A program made the position numbers and the translations under genes. From Hydrogenophaga sp. (GTDB lineage Bacteria > Pseudomonadota > Gammaproteobacteria > Burkholderiales > Burkholderiaceae_C), in assembly GCF_030656115.1 (NCBI RefSeq), contig NZ_JAUSOO010000061.1, positions 62,001 through 126,000 on the forward strand: DNA of 64,000 nucleotides. Reading direction: 5' to 3'. Below are positions 46,503 to 53,868 of this stretch, piece after piece (within the stretch, counting starts at the first letter, position 1; each line of letters starts with the position of its first letter). The notes under the pieces are model-generated. The model was given only the letters and a program-made list of their open reading frames with translations. It was not told the origin of the DNA and searched no databases.

Positions 46503-46668
46503 TTATTTGAGTGCATCCACCGGAGAAAGATGCCCCAGAGAGCGCTGCGGGATGTGGTGGTTGTAGGTCCGCATGTAATTGTTCAAAGTGGCCTGCAACT
46601 CATCTCCTGATGCGAAGCGGATTTGCTGCACCACCTCGTTGATGCGGCATTCATGCAGCCATCCTTCG
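46503..46668 (-). pseudogene. IS481-family transposase, 3' remnant
   Basis: The reverse strand encodes a tail ending RFASGDELQATLNNYM, then RTYNHHIPQRSLGHLSPVDALK and a stop at 46503-46505. The RINEVVQQ segment before it and the NHHIPQRSLGHLSP pattern are the C-terminal end of IS481/IS3-like integrase-fold transposases. The upstream catalytic part (DDE) is missing, so it is an inactive fragment of at most about 55 codons, too short to appear as a full gene. Confidence 0.8.
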
Positions 46669-46693
46669 CTATTGCTACTTCAAGCCTCAGCCT

Positions 46694-47032
46694 TCAGGCC
46701 GGGGTGGATGACGTTGGAATGGCGCCCAAATCGGTAAAGTTGCTGATCTTGACCGAGCCGTCTGGAAACCGTGCAATCACATCCAGTTCCCCGCCCATAG
46801 CCTCGATGTGGCTGCGCAGTGTGGACAAGTACATGTCGGTTCGCTTTTCGAGCTTGGCAATCGATGGCTGCTGCACATGCAGCACTTCGGCCAGCATCTT
46901 TTGAGACAGGCCTCGGGCCTGTCGCAGTTCGTTGAGGGGCATTTCAGCCAACATCTGCCGGGCCATGCCATCGGCCTTCTCGCGTGCAGCCTGGCTCATA
47001 CCTGCGCGCAGTTCTGTAAATTTTTTAGCCAT
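46694..47032 (-). CDS. HTH (XRE-type) antitoxin
   Basis: 112 residues. The XRE helix-turn-helix is at residues about 35-80 (LNELRQARGLSQKMLAEVLHVQQPSIAKLEKRTDMYLSTLRSHIEAMGG), preceded by an N-terminal helical arm (FTELRAGMSQAAREKADGMARQML). The C-terminal part (ELDVIARFPDGSVKISNFTDLG) is the short strand tail seen in HigA-like antitoxins. Its partner toxin gene lies 47 bp upstream on the same strand, in the toxin-first order of higBA. The stop leads into a mobile-element remnant. Confidence 0.85.
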   Translation of the reverse strand: MAKKFTELRAGMSQAAREKADGMARQMLAEMPLNELRQARGLSQKMLAEVLHVQQPSIAKLEKRTDMYLSTLRSHIEAMGGELDVIARFPDGSVKISNFTDLGAIPTSSTPA

Positions 47033-47078
47033 CTATCGCTCCTTCACGTCGAAGTTGTACGAGGTGCTGGTCGTACAA

Positions 47079-47396
47079 CTAGTCGGCCATCGGCACATTA
47101 ACGTCGTACCAGCGATCATCGCCCGTCTTGTCGCCGCCAATCAAGAGAATCGCCATGCGGCGTGGATCGAATGCGTACAGCGTGCGAAACGGTCGCCCAG
47201 CATGTTGGGTGCGAAGTTCACGCATATGTCCGTGTCTGGAGCCATGGATACCGCTGCTGTGCGGGTGCCCCAACGCGGGTCCTCGTGTTTCCAGCAACTG
47301 CACGGAGGCAGCCACCGACACCTGCTCGTCTTCAGTTAGGCTGGCCCACCAGTTACCGAATTCGTCTGTGTATTCAACATCCCAAGTTATGCACAA
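47079..47396 (-). CDS. HigB/RelE-like toxin (DUF891/gp49 family)
   Basis: About 105 residues. VEYTDEFGNWWASLTEDEQVSVAASVQLLETRGPALGHPHSSGIHGSRHGHMRELRTQHAGRPFRTLYAFDPRRMAILLIGGDKTGDDRWYDVNVP matches the phage-derived Gp49/HigB-like toxins, which are mRNA interferases (LGHPHS..I.gS.h.hMrELR and R.lYafDp.r.aiLLiGGdK). The start is uncertain: the first codon shown is TTG and no clear ribosome site is seen. It precedes the XRE antitoxin gene by 47 bp. Confidence 0.82.
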   Translation of the reverse strand: MCITWDVEYTDEFGNWWASLTEDEQVSVAASVQLLETRGPALGHPHSSGIHGSRHGHMRELRTQHAGRPFRTLYAFDPRRMAILLIGGDKTGDDRWYDVNVPMAD

Positions 47397-47649
47397 ATAT
47401 AGCGCACAAAGAATATTCCATCAAGGGAATATTTGGCAATCATGACCCCTCCGGATCGGGATCTCTTCAGACAGGAGGAGGATGGAATGGCGGAGGTAGG
47501 GTGATGGTCACCTAGGTGCGAACGATCCCCACTACAAATCGCTTTTCGAGCTTGCGACGCCACGCGACATTGCGAAACAGGTTGAACTATTCATCATTGA
47601 TCTCACGACCCATGAAGCGCGGCCCGACGATGCGCCCTCAATCCAATAC
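47397..47649. other. Island right edge, intergenic with a broken reading frame
   Basis: This 253-bp stretch has no complete gene. The forward frame from about 47521 reads NDPHYKSLFELATPRDIAKQ then VELFIIDLTTHEARPDD and looks coding, but has no start (a stop codon lies at 47497-47499) and runs into the antisense of the hydrolase. I do not recognise the family. It is probably a gene fragment left at the island boundary. Confidence 0.4.
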
Positions 47650-48522
47650 TCACTGCCCCGCCAAAAACCGCCCAACCAGTTCCAGCTGCTCCGGCACATT
47701 CAGCGCTGGCGCATGCCCGCAGCCCGCGATGGTGACCACCAGCGCGCGCGGGCCGCGGTCGCGCATGGCTTCTGCGGTGTCGGGCAGCAGCAGGTCTGAA
47801 TCGGCACCGCGCAGGCACAGCACGGGGACGGTGATGCGGTCGTAGTCGTCCCACCGGTCGTAGTCGGCCGGGTGGTGGGTGAACTGCATCACCATGGCCG
47901 GGTCGTAGTGCGGCGTCACGCGGCCGTTGGGCAGGCGGCGGGTGGAGCTTTCGGTGAGCAGCGTCCACTGCGCGTCGGTCAGGTAACCGTAGGGCTTGTA
48001 GACGGTGCGAAAGTAGGCTTCCAGCTCGCTCACGGTGGCAAAACTGGCCGGGCTGCCCGCGTAGCTGCGGATGCGGTCCACCGCCGCCGTGGCCAGCTGC
48101 GGGCCGATGTCGTTGAGCACCAGGCGCTGAATGCGCCCTTGCAAGGCGCCGGCTGCGCACACCATGCCAATGGCGCCGCCCATGGAGGTGCCCACCCAGT
48201 GAAAGCGCGCCAACCCCAGCTGGTCGGCCAGCGCGGTGGCCAGGCGGGCGTAAAACGCCAGGCAGTACTCCGCCTCGGGTACCGGGCTCCATTCGCTCAA
48301 GCCCCGGCCAATGGTGTCGGGACAGATGACGCGGTACCCGTAGCCCACCAGGTGCGCGGCCAGCGCGTCCATGTCGCGCCCGGTGCGGGCCAGGCCGTGC
48401 CAGGCGATCACCACCGGGCAGGCCGGGGGTTGGACCACCGCAGCGGGTGCCCAGTCCATGAAGTGGATTTCGCGGCCTTCGCAGTTCAGGTAACGCGACT
48501 GTGGGATGACGGGGGTGTTCAT
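47650..48522 (-). CDS. Alpha/beta-fold hydrolase
   Basis: 290 residues from the ATG at 48520-48522; the frame stays open upstream to 48630 but without family similarity. Oxyanion segment WHGLARTGRD (41-50), nucleophile elbow GTSMGG (Ser113), acid in LCLRGADSDLL and His270 in GCGHAPALN give a complete catalytic triad. It is an esterase/carbon-carbon hydrolase-type enzyme of unknown substrate, probably cytoplasmic. A partial decayed copy lies at 45550-45680, so this gene marks one edge of the island. livM starts 50 bp upstream on the same strand. Confidence 0.87.
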   Translation of the reverse strand: MNTPVIPQSRYLNCEGREIHFMDWAPAAVVQPPACPVVIAWHGLARTGRDMDALAAHLVGYGYRVICPDTIGRGLSEWSPVPEAEYCLAFYARLATALADQLGLARFHWVGTSMGGAIGMVCAAGALQGRIQRLVLNDIGPQLATAAVDRIRSYAGSPASFATVSELEAYFRTVYKPYGYLTDAQWTLLTESSTRRLPNGRVTPHYDPAMVMQFTHHPADYDRWDDYDRITVPVLCLRGADSDLLLPDTAEAMRDRGPRALVVTIAGCGHAPALNVPEQLELVGRFLAGQ

Positions 48523-48571
48523 GGTGTTCAGACCCGGTGACTGGAAAGAAAGCCGCGTGTGGGCAAACAAC

Positions 48572-49714
48572 TCAGGGGCGCCGTGCGGTGGGCTGCGCAG
48601 GGCTGGCCGCCCCACCCGCTGGCCGGGCACGCGGCGGGCGGGCGGCCCTTTCCCTCAGCTTGCCCACCACTCCACTGGGAAAGTAATACACCGACAGCAC
48701 AAACAGCACGCCGAGCCAGAGCAACCAGCGGTCGGGCGTGAGCAAGGCGGGCAACAGCGGCAGGCCTTCGGTGGCGCCGCCGGCCAGGCGCAGCAGGTCT
48801 TGCAGGTAACTTTGGGCCAGCACAAACAGCACGCTGCCAATGACCGCGCCGTACATCGTGCCCATGCCGCCGATCACGACGATGAGCAAGATGTCGAGCA
48901 TGATCTCGAACGAGAGCGAGGTGTCGGGCCCGTTGTAGCGCAGCCAGATGGCCAGCAAACAGCCTGCCAGCGTGGCGAAGCTGGCCGACAACACGTTGGA
49001 CAGCGTGCGGTAGACCACGGTGCGGTAGCCCAGCGCCTCGGCGCGAAAGTCGTTTTCGCGGATGGCCTGCAGCACCCGGCCAAAGGGCGAATTCACGATG
49101 CGCAGCAGCGTCAGGAAAATGGCGGTGACCGTCCCGAAGATCAGGTAATAGGTGATGAAACGGCCATTCAGGTCCACCTCGCCCAGCGGCGTTTGCAGCG
49201 GCTCTTCCATCAGCGCAAAGCCGGGGGTCAGCAGTTCGGGCACCGAAAAGCTCAGGCCATCTTCACCGCCGGTGAAGTCGGACAACTGCGAGGCCAGCGT
49301 GAGGAACGCGGTGGCCACGGCGAGCGTGATCATGGCAAAAAAGATGGCCTTGACCCGCAGCGAAAACAGCCCGATCACCAGCGACAGCACCAGAGACACC
49401 AGTAACGCGGCCAGCACGCCCTGCCCCAGCGCCCACCAGCTCGGGCTCTCGGCGGCATTCAGCGAAATGGCCACGCCATAAGCCCCGATACCGAAAAACA
49501 TGGTGTGGGCAAAACTGACGATGCCGGTGTAGCCCAGCAACAGGTCAAAACTGGCCACCAGCGCAATGAAGACCAGCACCTTGGCGGCCACGTTCAGCGC
49601 CTTGACGCCCGGAAACAGAAAAGGCGCGAAGGCCAGGCCCAGAAACAGGACCAGCAGCAGGGCCGCCAGCCAGCGGCTGCGCGGTAAATCGTTGGAAAGC
49701 AATCGGTTCAGCAT
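48572..49714 (-). CDS. livM: Branched-chain amino acid-type ABC transporter permease LivM
   Basis: 380 residues from the ATG at 49712-49714 (a TTG two codons before is also possible). Ten or so membrane helices, with GYTGIVSFAHTMFFGIGAYG and the ATPase-contact loop NSPFGRVLQAIRENDFRAEALGY plus GGMGTMYGAVIGSVLFVL, which are typical of LivM. The last 30 residues are Pro/Arg/Ala-rich (RPPRARPAGGAASPAQ), probably a disordered C-terminus. It follows livH by 40 bp in the operon. Confidence 0.92.
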   Translation of the reverse strand: MLNRLLSNDLPRSRWLAALLLVLFLGLAFAPFLFPGVKALNVAAKVLVFIALVASFDLLLGYTGIVSFAHTMFFGIGAYGVAISLNAAESPSWWALGQGVLAALLVSLVLSLVIGLFSLRVKAIFFAMITLAVATAFLTLASQLSDFTGGEDGLSFSVPELLTPGFALMEEPLQTPLGEVDLNGRFITYYLIFGTVTAIFLTLLRIVNSPFGRVLQAIRENDFRAEALGYRTVVYRTLSNVLSASFATLAGCLLAIWLRYNGPDTSLSFEIMLDILLIVVIGGMGTMYGAVIGSVLFVLAQSYLQDLLRLAGGATEGLPLLPALLTPDRWLLWLGVLFVLSVYYFPSGVVGKLRERAARPPRARPAGGAASPAQPTARRP

Positions 49715-49754
49715 GGTCAAACCTCGGAGATCGGGGAAGCGAAGGAGGTGTTCA

Positions 49755-50741
49755 TCACCGGCTGGTCACCGGGTAAACGCCTTGCGGGCGCCACAGCAAG
49801 ATGGCCACCATCAGCGCGATGTTGGAAAACAACGCCACTTTGGGAAACAAGAAGCCGGTGTAGTTGGCCATCAGCCCCACCAGCAACGCGCCAATGAGGG
49901 CGCCCAGCGTGGAGCCCAGACCGCCGATGATGATGACGATGAAGATGAGCACGTTGACCTGGTGCCCCATTTGCGGCGTCACGGTTTCCTGGTACAGACC
50001 CCACATCACACCGCCCAGCCCGGCCAGCGCACTGCCGGCCACGAACACACCCACAAACAGGCGTTTGATGCGGTAGCCCAGCGACTCGACCATTTCGCGG
50101 TCTTGCACGCCGGCGCGAATGAGCAGGCCGACCTTGGTGCGGTTGAGCGTCCAGACCATGGCGGCGAACACCGCGCCACCCACCAGCACCGCGAGCAGCC
50201 GGTATTTCGCCACCGCCGCGTCGCCCAGCAGAATCGAGCCGCGCAAGGCCTCGGGCAGCGGCAAGGGAATTTGCTCGGGGCCCCAGAACACCTTGATCAG
50301 CTCCTCGCCAATGATCATGCCGCCCATGGTGATGAGGATTTGCTTGAGGTGCATGCCGTACACCGGGCGGATGATCAGCCGCTCAAACGCCAGCCCCAGC
50401 GCACCCGCCACCGCCATGGCCACCAGCATGGCCGGGAACAGCGCCATCAGGTTGAGCCACAGACTGTCGGCCGTGGTGTAGCTGCCCATGCTGGCCAGCA
50501 CGGTGGTGGCCACGAAGGCACCGAGCGCAATGAACACGCCGTGGCCGAAGTTCAGCACGTCCATCAGGCCAAACACCAGGGTGAGGCCCGAGGCGATGAT
50601 GAACACGATCATGCCCATGGCCAGACCCGCCACGGTGAGTGTGAGCCAGGTGGACGGGCTGCCGGTGAGCGGCAGTGCGATCAGCGCCAGGGCGGGCACC
50701 AGCGCCATGGGCTTCCAGTCGAGTTCTTTGAGTTGTTTCAT
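49755..50741 (-). CDS. livH: Branched-chain amino acid-type ABC transporter permease LivH
   Basis: 328 residues from the ATG at 50739-50741; the much longer frame reaching 51497 is antisense/off-register relative to livF and was rejected. The signature GLTLVFGLMDVLNFGHGVFIALGAF, the coupling loop TKVGLLIRAGVQDREMVESLGYRI, and GGLGSTLGALIGALLVGL are those of LivH. It pairs with LivM as the second permease. The livF stop overlaps its start by 4 nt. Confidence 0.92.
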   Translation of the reverse strand: MKQLKELDWKPMALVPALALIALPLTGSPSTWLTLTVAGLAMGMIVFIIASGLTLVFGLMDVLNFGHGVFIALGAFVATTVLASMGSYTTADSLWLNLMALFPAMLVAMAVAGALGLAFERLIIRPVYGMHLKQILITMGGMIIGEELIKVFWGPEQIPLPLPEALRGSILLGDAAVAKYRLLAVLVGGAVFAAMVWTLNRTKVGLLIRAGVQDREMVESLGYRIKRLFVGVFVAGSALAGLGGVMWGLYQETVTPQMGHQVNVLIFIVIIIGGLGSTLGALIGALLVGLMANYTGFLFPKVALFSNIALMVAILLWRPQGVYPVTSR

Positions 50742-51556
50742 GCGTGACTCCCGAGAGAAAGGCCGAGCAAACGCGACTGCAAGGCTTCGTCGGCGGCGAG
50801 TTCGGCCATGCTGCCGCTGTGCACCACGCGCCCGTCGTCCATCACCGCCACCGTGTCGCCCAACTGGCGGGCGAAGTTGAAGTTTTGTTCCACCAGCAAA
50901 ATGGTGGTTTGTGCCGCTTTGAGCTGGCGAAAGGCCTCGATCATGTTTTGAATGATGGCTGGCGCCAGGCCCTTGCTGGGTTCGTCGATCAGCAGCAGCT
51001 TGCGCGGCTCGATGATGGCGCGCGACACGGCCAGCATCTGCTTTTGCCCGCCGCTGAGCTTGCCCGCCGGGTGCAGCCAGAACTTTTTCATGGCCGGAAA
51101 CAGGCCAAAAATCCATTCCAGCCGGGTGGTGTCGATGTCGTCCAGGCTGCGGGCGCCGCGCGCGGCCAGCAGCATGTTTTCGCGCACCGACAGGTCGGAA
51201 AAAATGCCCATGTTCTCGGGCACATAGGCCACGCCGCTGTGCGCAATGTCGGGCGTGGGTTGGCGGGTGATGTTCTGGCCATCGAGCTGCACCGAACCCT
51301 GGCTGGCCTGCCACAGGCCCATGATGGTGCGCAGCGTGGTGGTCTTGCCCGCGCCGTTGCGGCCCAGCAGCATGGTCAGTTGGCCCTGGGGCACGACCAA
51401 GTCGACACCGTGCAGGATGTGGTACGCGCCGATGTGGGTGTGCACCCCATCCAGTTTCAGCAAGGGCTGCGTCTGATCCGGTGCCGGGCCGCCCCAAGCC
51501 GGATCAGCCCCCTTGGGGGGCAACGACCCGCGCAGCGGTGGAGTGTGGGGGCTCAT
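50738..51556 (-). CDS. livF: Branched-chain amino acid-type ABC transporter ATP-binding protein LivF
   Basis: 272 residues. Walker A GRNGAGKTT, signature SGGQKQMLAVSRA, Walker B LLLIDEPSKGLAP (the LivF-specific EPSxGLAP) and H-loop LLVEQNF. Residues 2-25 (SPHTPPLRGSLPPKGADPAW, then GGPAPD) are not part of the usual LivF N-terminus, which begins near LLKLDGVHT; they are encoded by a copy of an intergenic repeat also found at 55371-55537. Its start overlaps the livG stop by 4 nt. Confidence 0.92.
   Translation of the reverse strand: MSPHTPPLRGSLPPKGADPAWGGPAPDQTQPLLKLDGVHTHIGAYHILHGVDLVVPQGQLTMLLGRNGAGKTTTLRTIMGLWQASQGSVQLDGQNITRQPTPDIAHSGVAYVPENMGIFSDLSVRENMLLAARGARSLDDIDTTRLEWIFGLFPAMKKFWLHPAGKLSGGQKQMLAVSRAIIEPRKLLLIDEPSKGLAPAIIQNMIEAFRQLKAAQTTILLVEQNFNFARQLGDTVAVMDDGRVVHSGSMAELAADEALQSRLLGLSLGSHA
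51483..51552 (-). repeat. Comamonadaceae-type GC-rich repeat forming the N-terminus of livF
   Basis: Clearly related to the two direct repeats at 55371-55537: shared blocks include GGGCCG, CCCAAGC, CCTCGGGGGGCA-like and GACCCGCGCAGCGG, then GTGGGGGC. Here it is read through as codons 2-25 of livF and its flanking ATG serves as the start. Several substitutions show that the copies have diverged. Confidence 0.75.
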
Positions 51557-52320
51557 ACAGTCGCCTCTTCTTTCTCTTCGGGGTTGATGCCCAGGTAAGC
51601 CTGCTGCACCACCGGCGACGCAATCACCGTGGCCGGGTCACCGTCGGCCACCAGCTCGCCGTTGTGCAGCACGATGATGCGGTCGGAGAGTTCGCGCACC
51701 ACATCCATCTTGTGTTCGACCAGCAAAATGGTCTTGGACTTGTCGGCCTTGAGCTTGCGGATCAGGTCCAGAATCACCGGCGCCTCGTCCACGCTCATGC
51801 CCGCAGTGGGCTCGTCGAACATGAACACCAGCGGCTCCAGCGCCATCAAAATGCCCACTTCCAGCTTGCGCTGGTCGCCGTGCGGCAGGCTGGAGGCCAG
51901 CGCGTCGCGCTTGTCGGCCAGCGCCACGGTTTCCAGCACCTGGTCGGTGCGCTCCAGCAAGTCCTTGCGGTCGCTCCAGATGCGCCAGAGGTTGAGCCCG
52001 GCGCCCGCCTTGGCCTGAACCGCCAGGCGCACGTTTTCGCGCACCGTGAGGTTGGGAAACAGGTTGGTGAGCTGAAACGCCCGGCCCAGTCCGGCTTGAG
52101 CACGGGCTGGCGCCCCCAGGCCCGACATGTCTTGGCCACCCAGCACCACACGCCCGGCTGTGGCCTTGATCTGGCCCGAGATGAGGTTGAAATAGGTCGT
52201 TTTGCCGGCGCCGTTGGGGCCGACGATGGCGGTCAGCGTGCCTGGCTGAAAAGCACAGGACACAGCATTCACCGCCACGTGTCCACCAAAGCGGACCGTG
52301 AGATCAAAGGTTTCAAGCAT
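51553..52320 (-). CDS. livG: Branched-chain amino acid-type ABC transporter ATP-binding protein LivG
   Basis: 255 residues from the ATG at 52318-52320 (the open frame upstream to 52401 is spacer with hairpins). Walker A GPNGAGKTT, the LivG-typical GRAFQLTNLFPNLTVRENVRL, signature-like LPHGDQRKLEVGILMA (degenerate signature normal for LivG), Walker B VFMFDEPTAGM and H-loop LVEHKMDVV are present. It works with LivF as a heterodimer. The binding protein gene lies 166 bp upstream, across a hairpin-rich spacer. Confidence 0.92.
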   Translation of the reverse strand: MLETFDLTVRFGGHVAVNAVSCAFQPGTLTAIVGPNGAGKTTYFNLISGQIKATAGRVVLGGQDMSGLGAPARAQAGLGRAFQLTNLFPNLTVRENVRLAVQAKAGAGLNLWRIWSDRKDLLERTDQVLETVALADKRDALASSLPHGDQRKLEVGILMALEPLVFMFDEPTAGMSVDEAPVILDLIRKLKADKSKTILLVEHKMDVVRELSDRIIVLHNGELVADGDPATVIASPVVQQAYLGINPEEKEEATV

Positions 52321-52367
52321 GAAGTCTCCAGGCACCGCCGCCTGACGGCGCAGCGCAAGTGCGCAAG

Positions 52368-52391
52368 CAGTCGCCGCCAGTGCGGCGACTG
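52368..52391 (-). promoter_or_regulatory. Intercistronic hairpin between the binding-protein gene and livG
   Basis: A perfect 10-bp stem (arms CAGTCGCCGC and GCGGCGACTG, 4-nt loop) without a T-run, inside a 166-bp spacer that also holds a 6-bp CCCCCT/AGGGGG stem (52435-52448) and a GCGCCC/GGGCGC stem (52453-52466). Such structures often protect the upstream mRNA from 3' exonucleases and so raise binding protein over membrane subunits. Function is inferred. Confidence 0.5.
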
Positions 52392-52486
52392 TCCAGAACA
52401 CCGCGGAACCGGCTTCGCCGGACCGCAGGTGTTGCCCCCTAGAGGGGGTGACGCGCCCTTGGGCGCGGCGCGGGGGTGGTCAATGT

Positions 52487-53677
52487 TCAGCGCTTGTTGC
52501 GAATCGGAATGTCCATGTCTTCCGGCTTGATCTCGCGCACCAGCTCGGGCACGCCCCAGGCAAACGCGGGGTCCACCTTGATCTTGAAGTGGTACATGCT
52601 CTGCATGGCCTGGTGGTCTTCCTTGCGGAAGGTCATCTTGCCTTTGGGGGTTTCAAAGCTCATGCCCTCCATGGTGCTGATGAGCTTGTTGGTGTTGGTG
52701 TCGCCGCCGGTTTTCTTCAGCGCCGTCACCACCGCCATGGCGGCGGAGAAACCACCCGCCGTGAAGAAGTCGGGTGGGGTCTTGAACTGGCGGTAGTGCT
52801 CGGCCACCAGGGCATCGTTGACCGGGTTCTTGGGCAAGCCGAAGTAGTAATAACTGGCGCCTTCCATGCCTGGGAACTGCTTGTAAGCGGTCATGGCGGG
52901 CAGGATGTTGCCGCCGGTGGCAATTTCAATGTTGTAGCGCTTCAGATCCAGGTCGGCAATTTTGAACGGGTTGCCCGCACCGGCCCAGATGATCCAGATG
53001 ATCTTGCGACCAGGCTGGTCTTTGAGCTTGTCGATCAGGCGCTGGGCACCGGCCGTGAAGTCGGTGGTGTTGGTCGGCAGGTATTCCTCGTGCACGATCT
53101 TGGCGATCTTCACCGCCTCTTTGAACGCCTTCACGCCATCGCGGCCAAACGCGTAGTCTTGCGCCAGCGTGGCGATGGTGGTGCCGGCTTTGTCCAGCGC
53201 CACAGCGTTGGAAATGGCGTCTTGCGAGCTGTTGCGTCCGGTGCGGAAGATGTACTTGTTCCACTTGTCCCCGGTGATGGAGTCGGCCACGGCAGGCTCC
53301 ACCAGCAAAATCTTTTTGTATTCCTCGGCCACCGGCAGCATGGCCAGCGCCACGCCCGAGCCGGTCGGGCCAATCGCGATGTCGGCCTTGTCGTCGGCAT
53401 AGGCAGCGGCCAGTTGCGCGCGACCCACGTCGGGCTTGAACTGGCTGTCTTTCTCGATCACGACCAGCTTCTTGCCGTTGACTGCCATGGTGCCGCCGGT
53501 GGCGTAGTTCAAGCCCATCATCAAGCCGGTGTGGGTCTGTTTGGCGTAGGCCTCCAGCGGACCGGTTTTGTCGTACACGTGGGCAATGCGGATTTCGCCC
53601 GACGTGGACTGGGCAAAACCGAGCGTGGCCGTGCAGGCGAGCGCAATGACCGCAAGGCGGCGGGTGGGGTGTGTCAT
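52487..53677 (-). CDS. Branched-chain amino acid-type ABC transporter substrate-binding protein
   Basis: 396 residues from the ATG at 53675-53677, with GGAG 8 nt upstream. A Sec signal peptide (RLAVIALACTATLGFAQ) precedes a Leu/Ile/Val-binding-type periplasmic domain (EIRIAHVYDKTGPLEAYAKQTHTGL; ADIAIGPTGSGVALAMLPVAEEYKKILLVEPAVADSI). No lipobox. This subgroup often binds aromatic or other carboxylates rather than Leu/Ile/Val, so the ligand is open. It heads the liv-type operon behind a sigma-54 promoter-like site. Confidence 0.88.
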   Translation of the reverse strand: MTHPTRRLAVIALACTATLGFAQSTSGEIRIAHVYDKTGPLEAYAKQTHTGLMMGLNYATGGTMAVNGKKLVVIEKDSQFKPDVGRAQLAAAYADDKADIAIGPTGSGVALAMLPVAEEYKKILLVEPAVADSITGDKWNKYIFRTGRNSSQDAISNAVALDKAGTTIATLAQDYAFGRDGVKAFKEAVKIAKIVHEEYLPTNTTDFTAGAQRLIDKLKDQPGRKIIWIIWAGAGNPFKIADLDLKRYNIEIATGGNILPAMTAYKQFPGMEGASYYYFGLPKNPVNDALVAEHYRQFKTPPDFFTAGGFSAAMAVVTALKKTGGDTNTNKLISTMEGMSFETPKGKMTFRKEDHQAMQSMYHFKIKVDPAFAWGVPELVREIKPEDMDIPIRNKR

Positions 53678-53730
53678 GTCTTGTCTCCTGGGTTGAAGGA
53701 TCACAGCGCTGTGCGCCGTACACCGGGTAT

Positions 53731-53746
53731 TGCACACTCCATGCCA
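53731..53746 (-). promoter_or_regulatory. rpoN-dependent: Candidate sigma-54 (-24/-12) promoter of the liv-type operon
   Basis: The reverse strand reads TGGCATGGAGTGTGCA, with -24 GG and -12 GC elements exactly 12 nt apart as sigma-54 promoters require (consensus TGGCAC-N5-TTGCA; two mismatches). The predicted start is near 53719, about 42 nt before the ATG at 53677. A sigma-54 activator gene lies immediately upstream. Confidence 0.7.
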
Positions 53747-53798
53747 GTGCAAAACATCATTGATTTATAAAGATTTTTCTCCAACCGATTTTCGGTTT

Positions 53799-53868
53799 GT
53801 CTGAATTTCAGACGAATTGATGCCCTTGAAGTTGTATGATTTTCAGACGATCGTCTAATTTTCAGACA
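53799..53868. promoter_or_regulatory. Candidate upstream activator sites for the sigma-54 regulator
   Basis: Contains the perfect palindrome GTCTGAATTTCAGAC (53799-53813) and TCAGACGATCGTCTAA around 53843-53858 (perfect core AGACGATCGTCT), plus three direct copies of TTTCAGAC at 53807, 53842 and 53861. They lie about 55-125 bp upstream of the -24 element, a normal distance for activator binding with looping, and overlap the 3' end of the activator gene. Confidence 0.65.

Noticed and set aside
42702..47650. The island as an integrated prophage or integrative element
   Set aside because: No integrase, structural phage gene, tRNA target or flanking direct repeat was found; only a transposase tail and TA pairs are present.
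49755..51497. A 580-codon reverse open frame joining a livF-like shadow to livH
   Set aside because: Only the last 328 codons match LivH. The upstream part is livF DNA read in the wrong register, so the start was placed at 50741.
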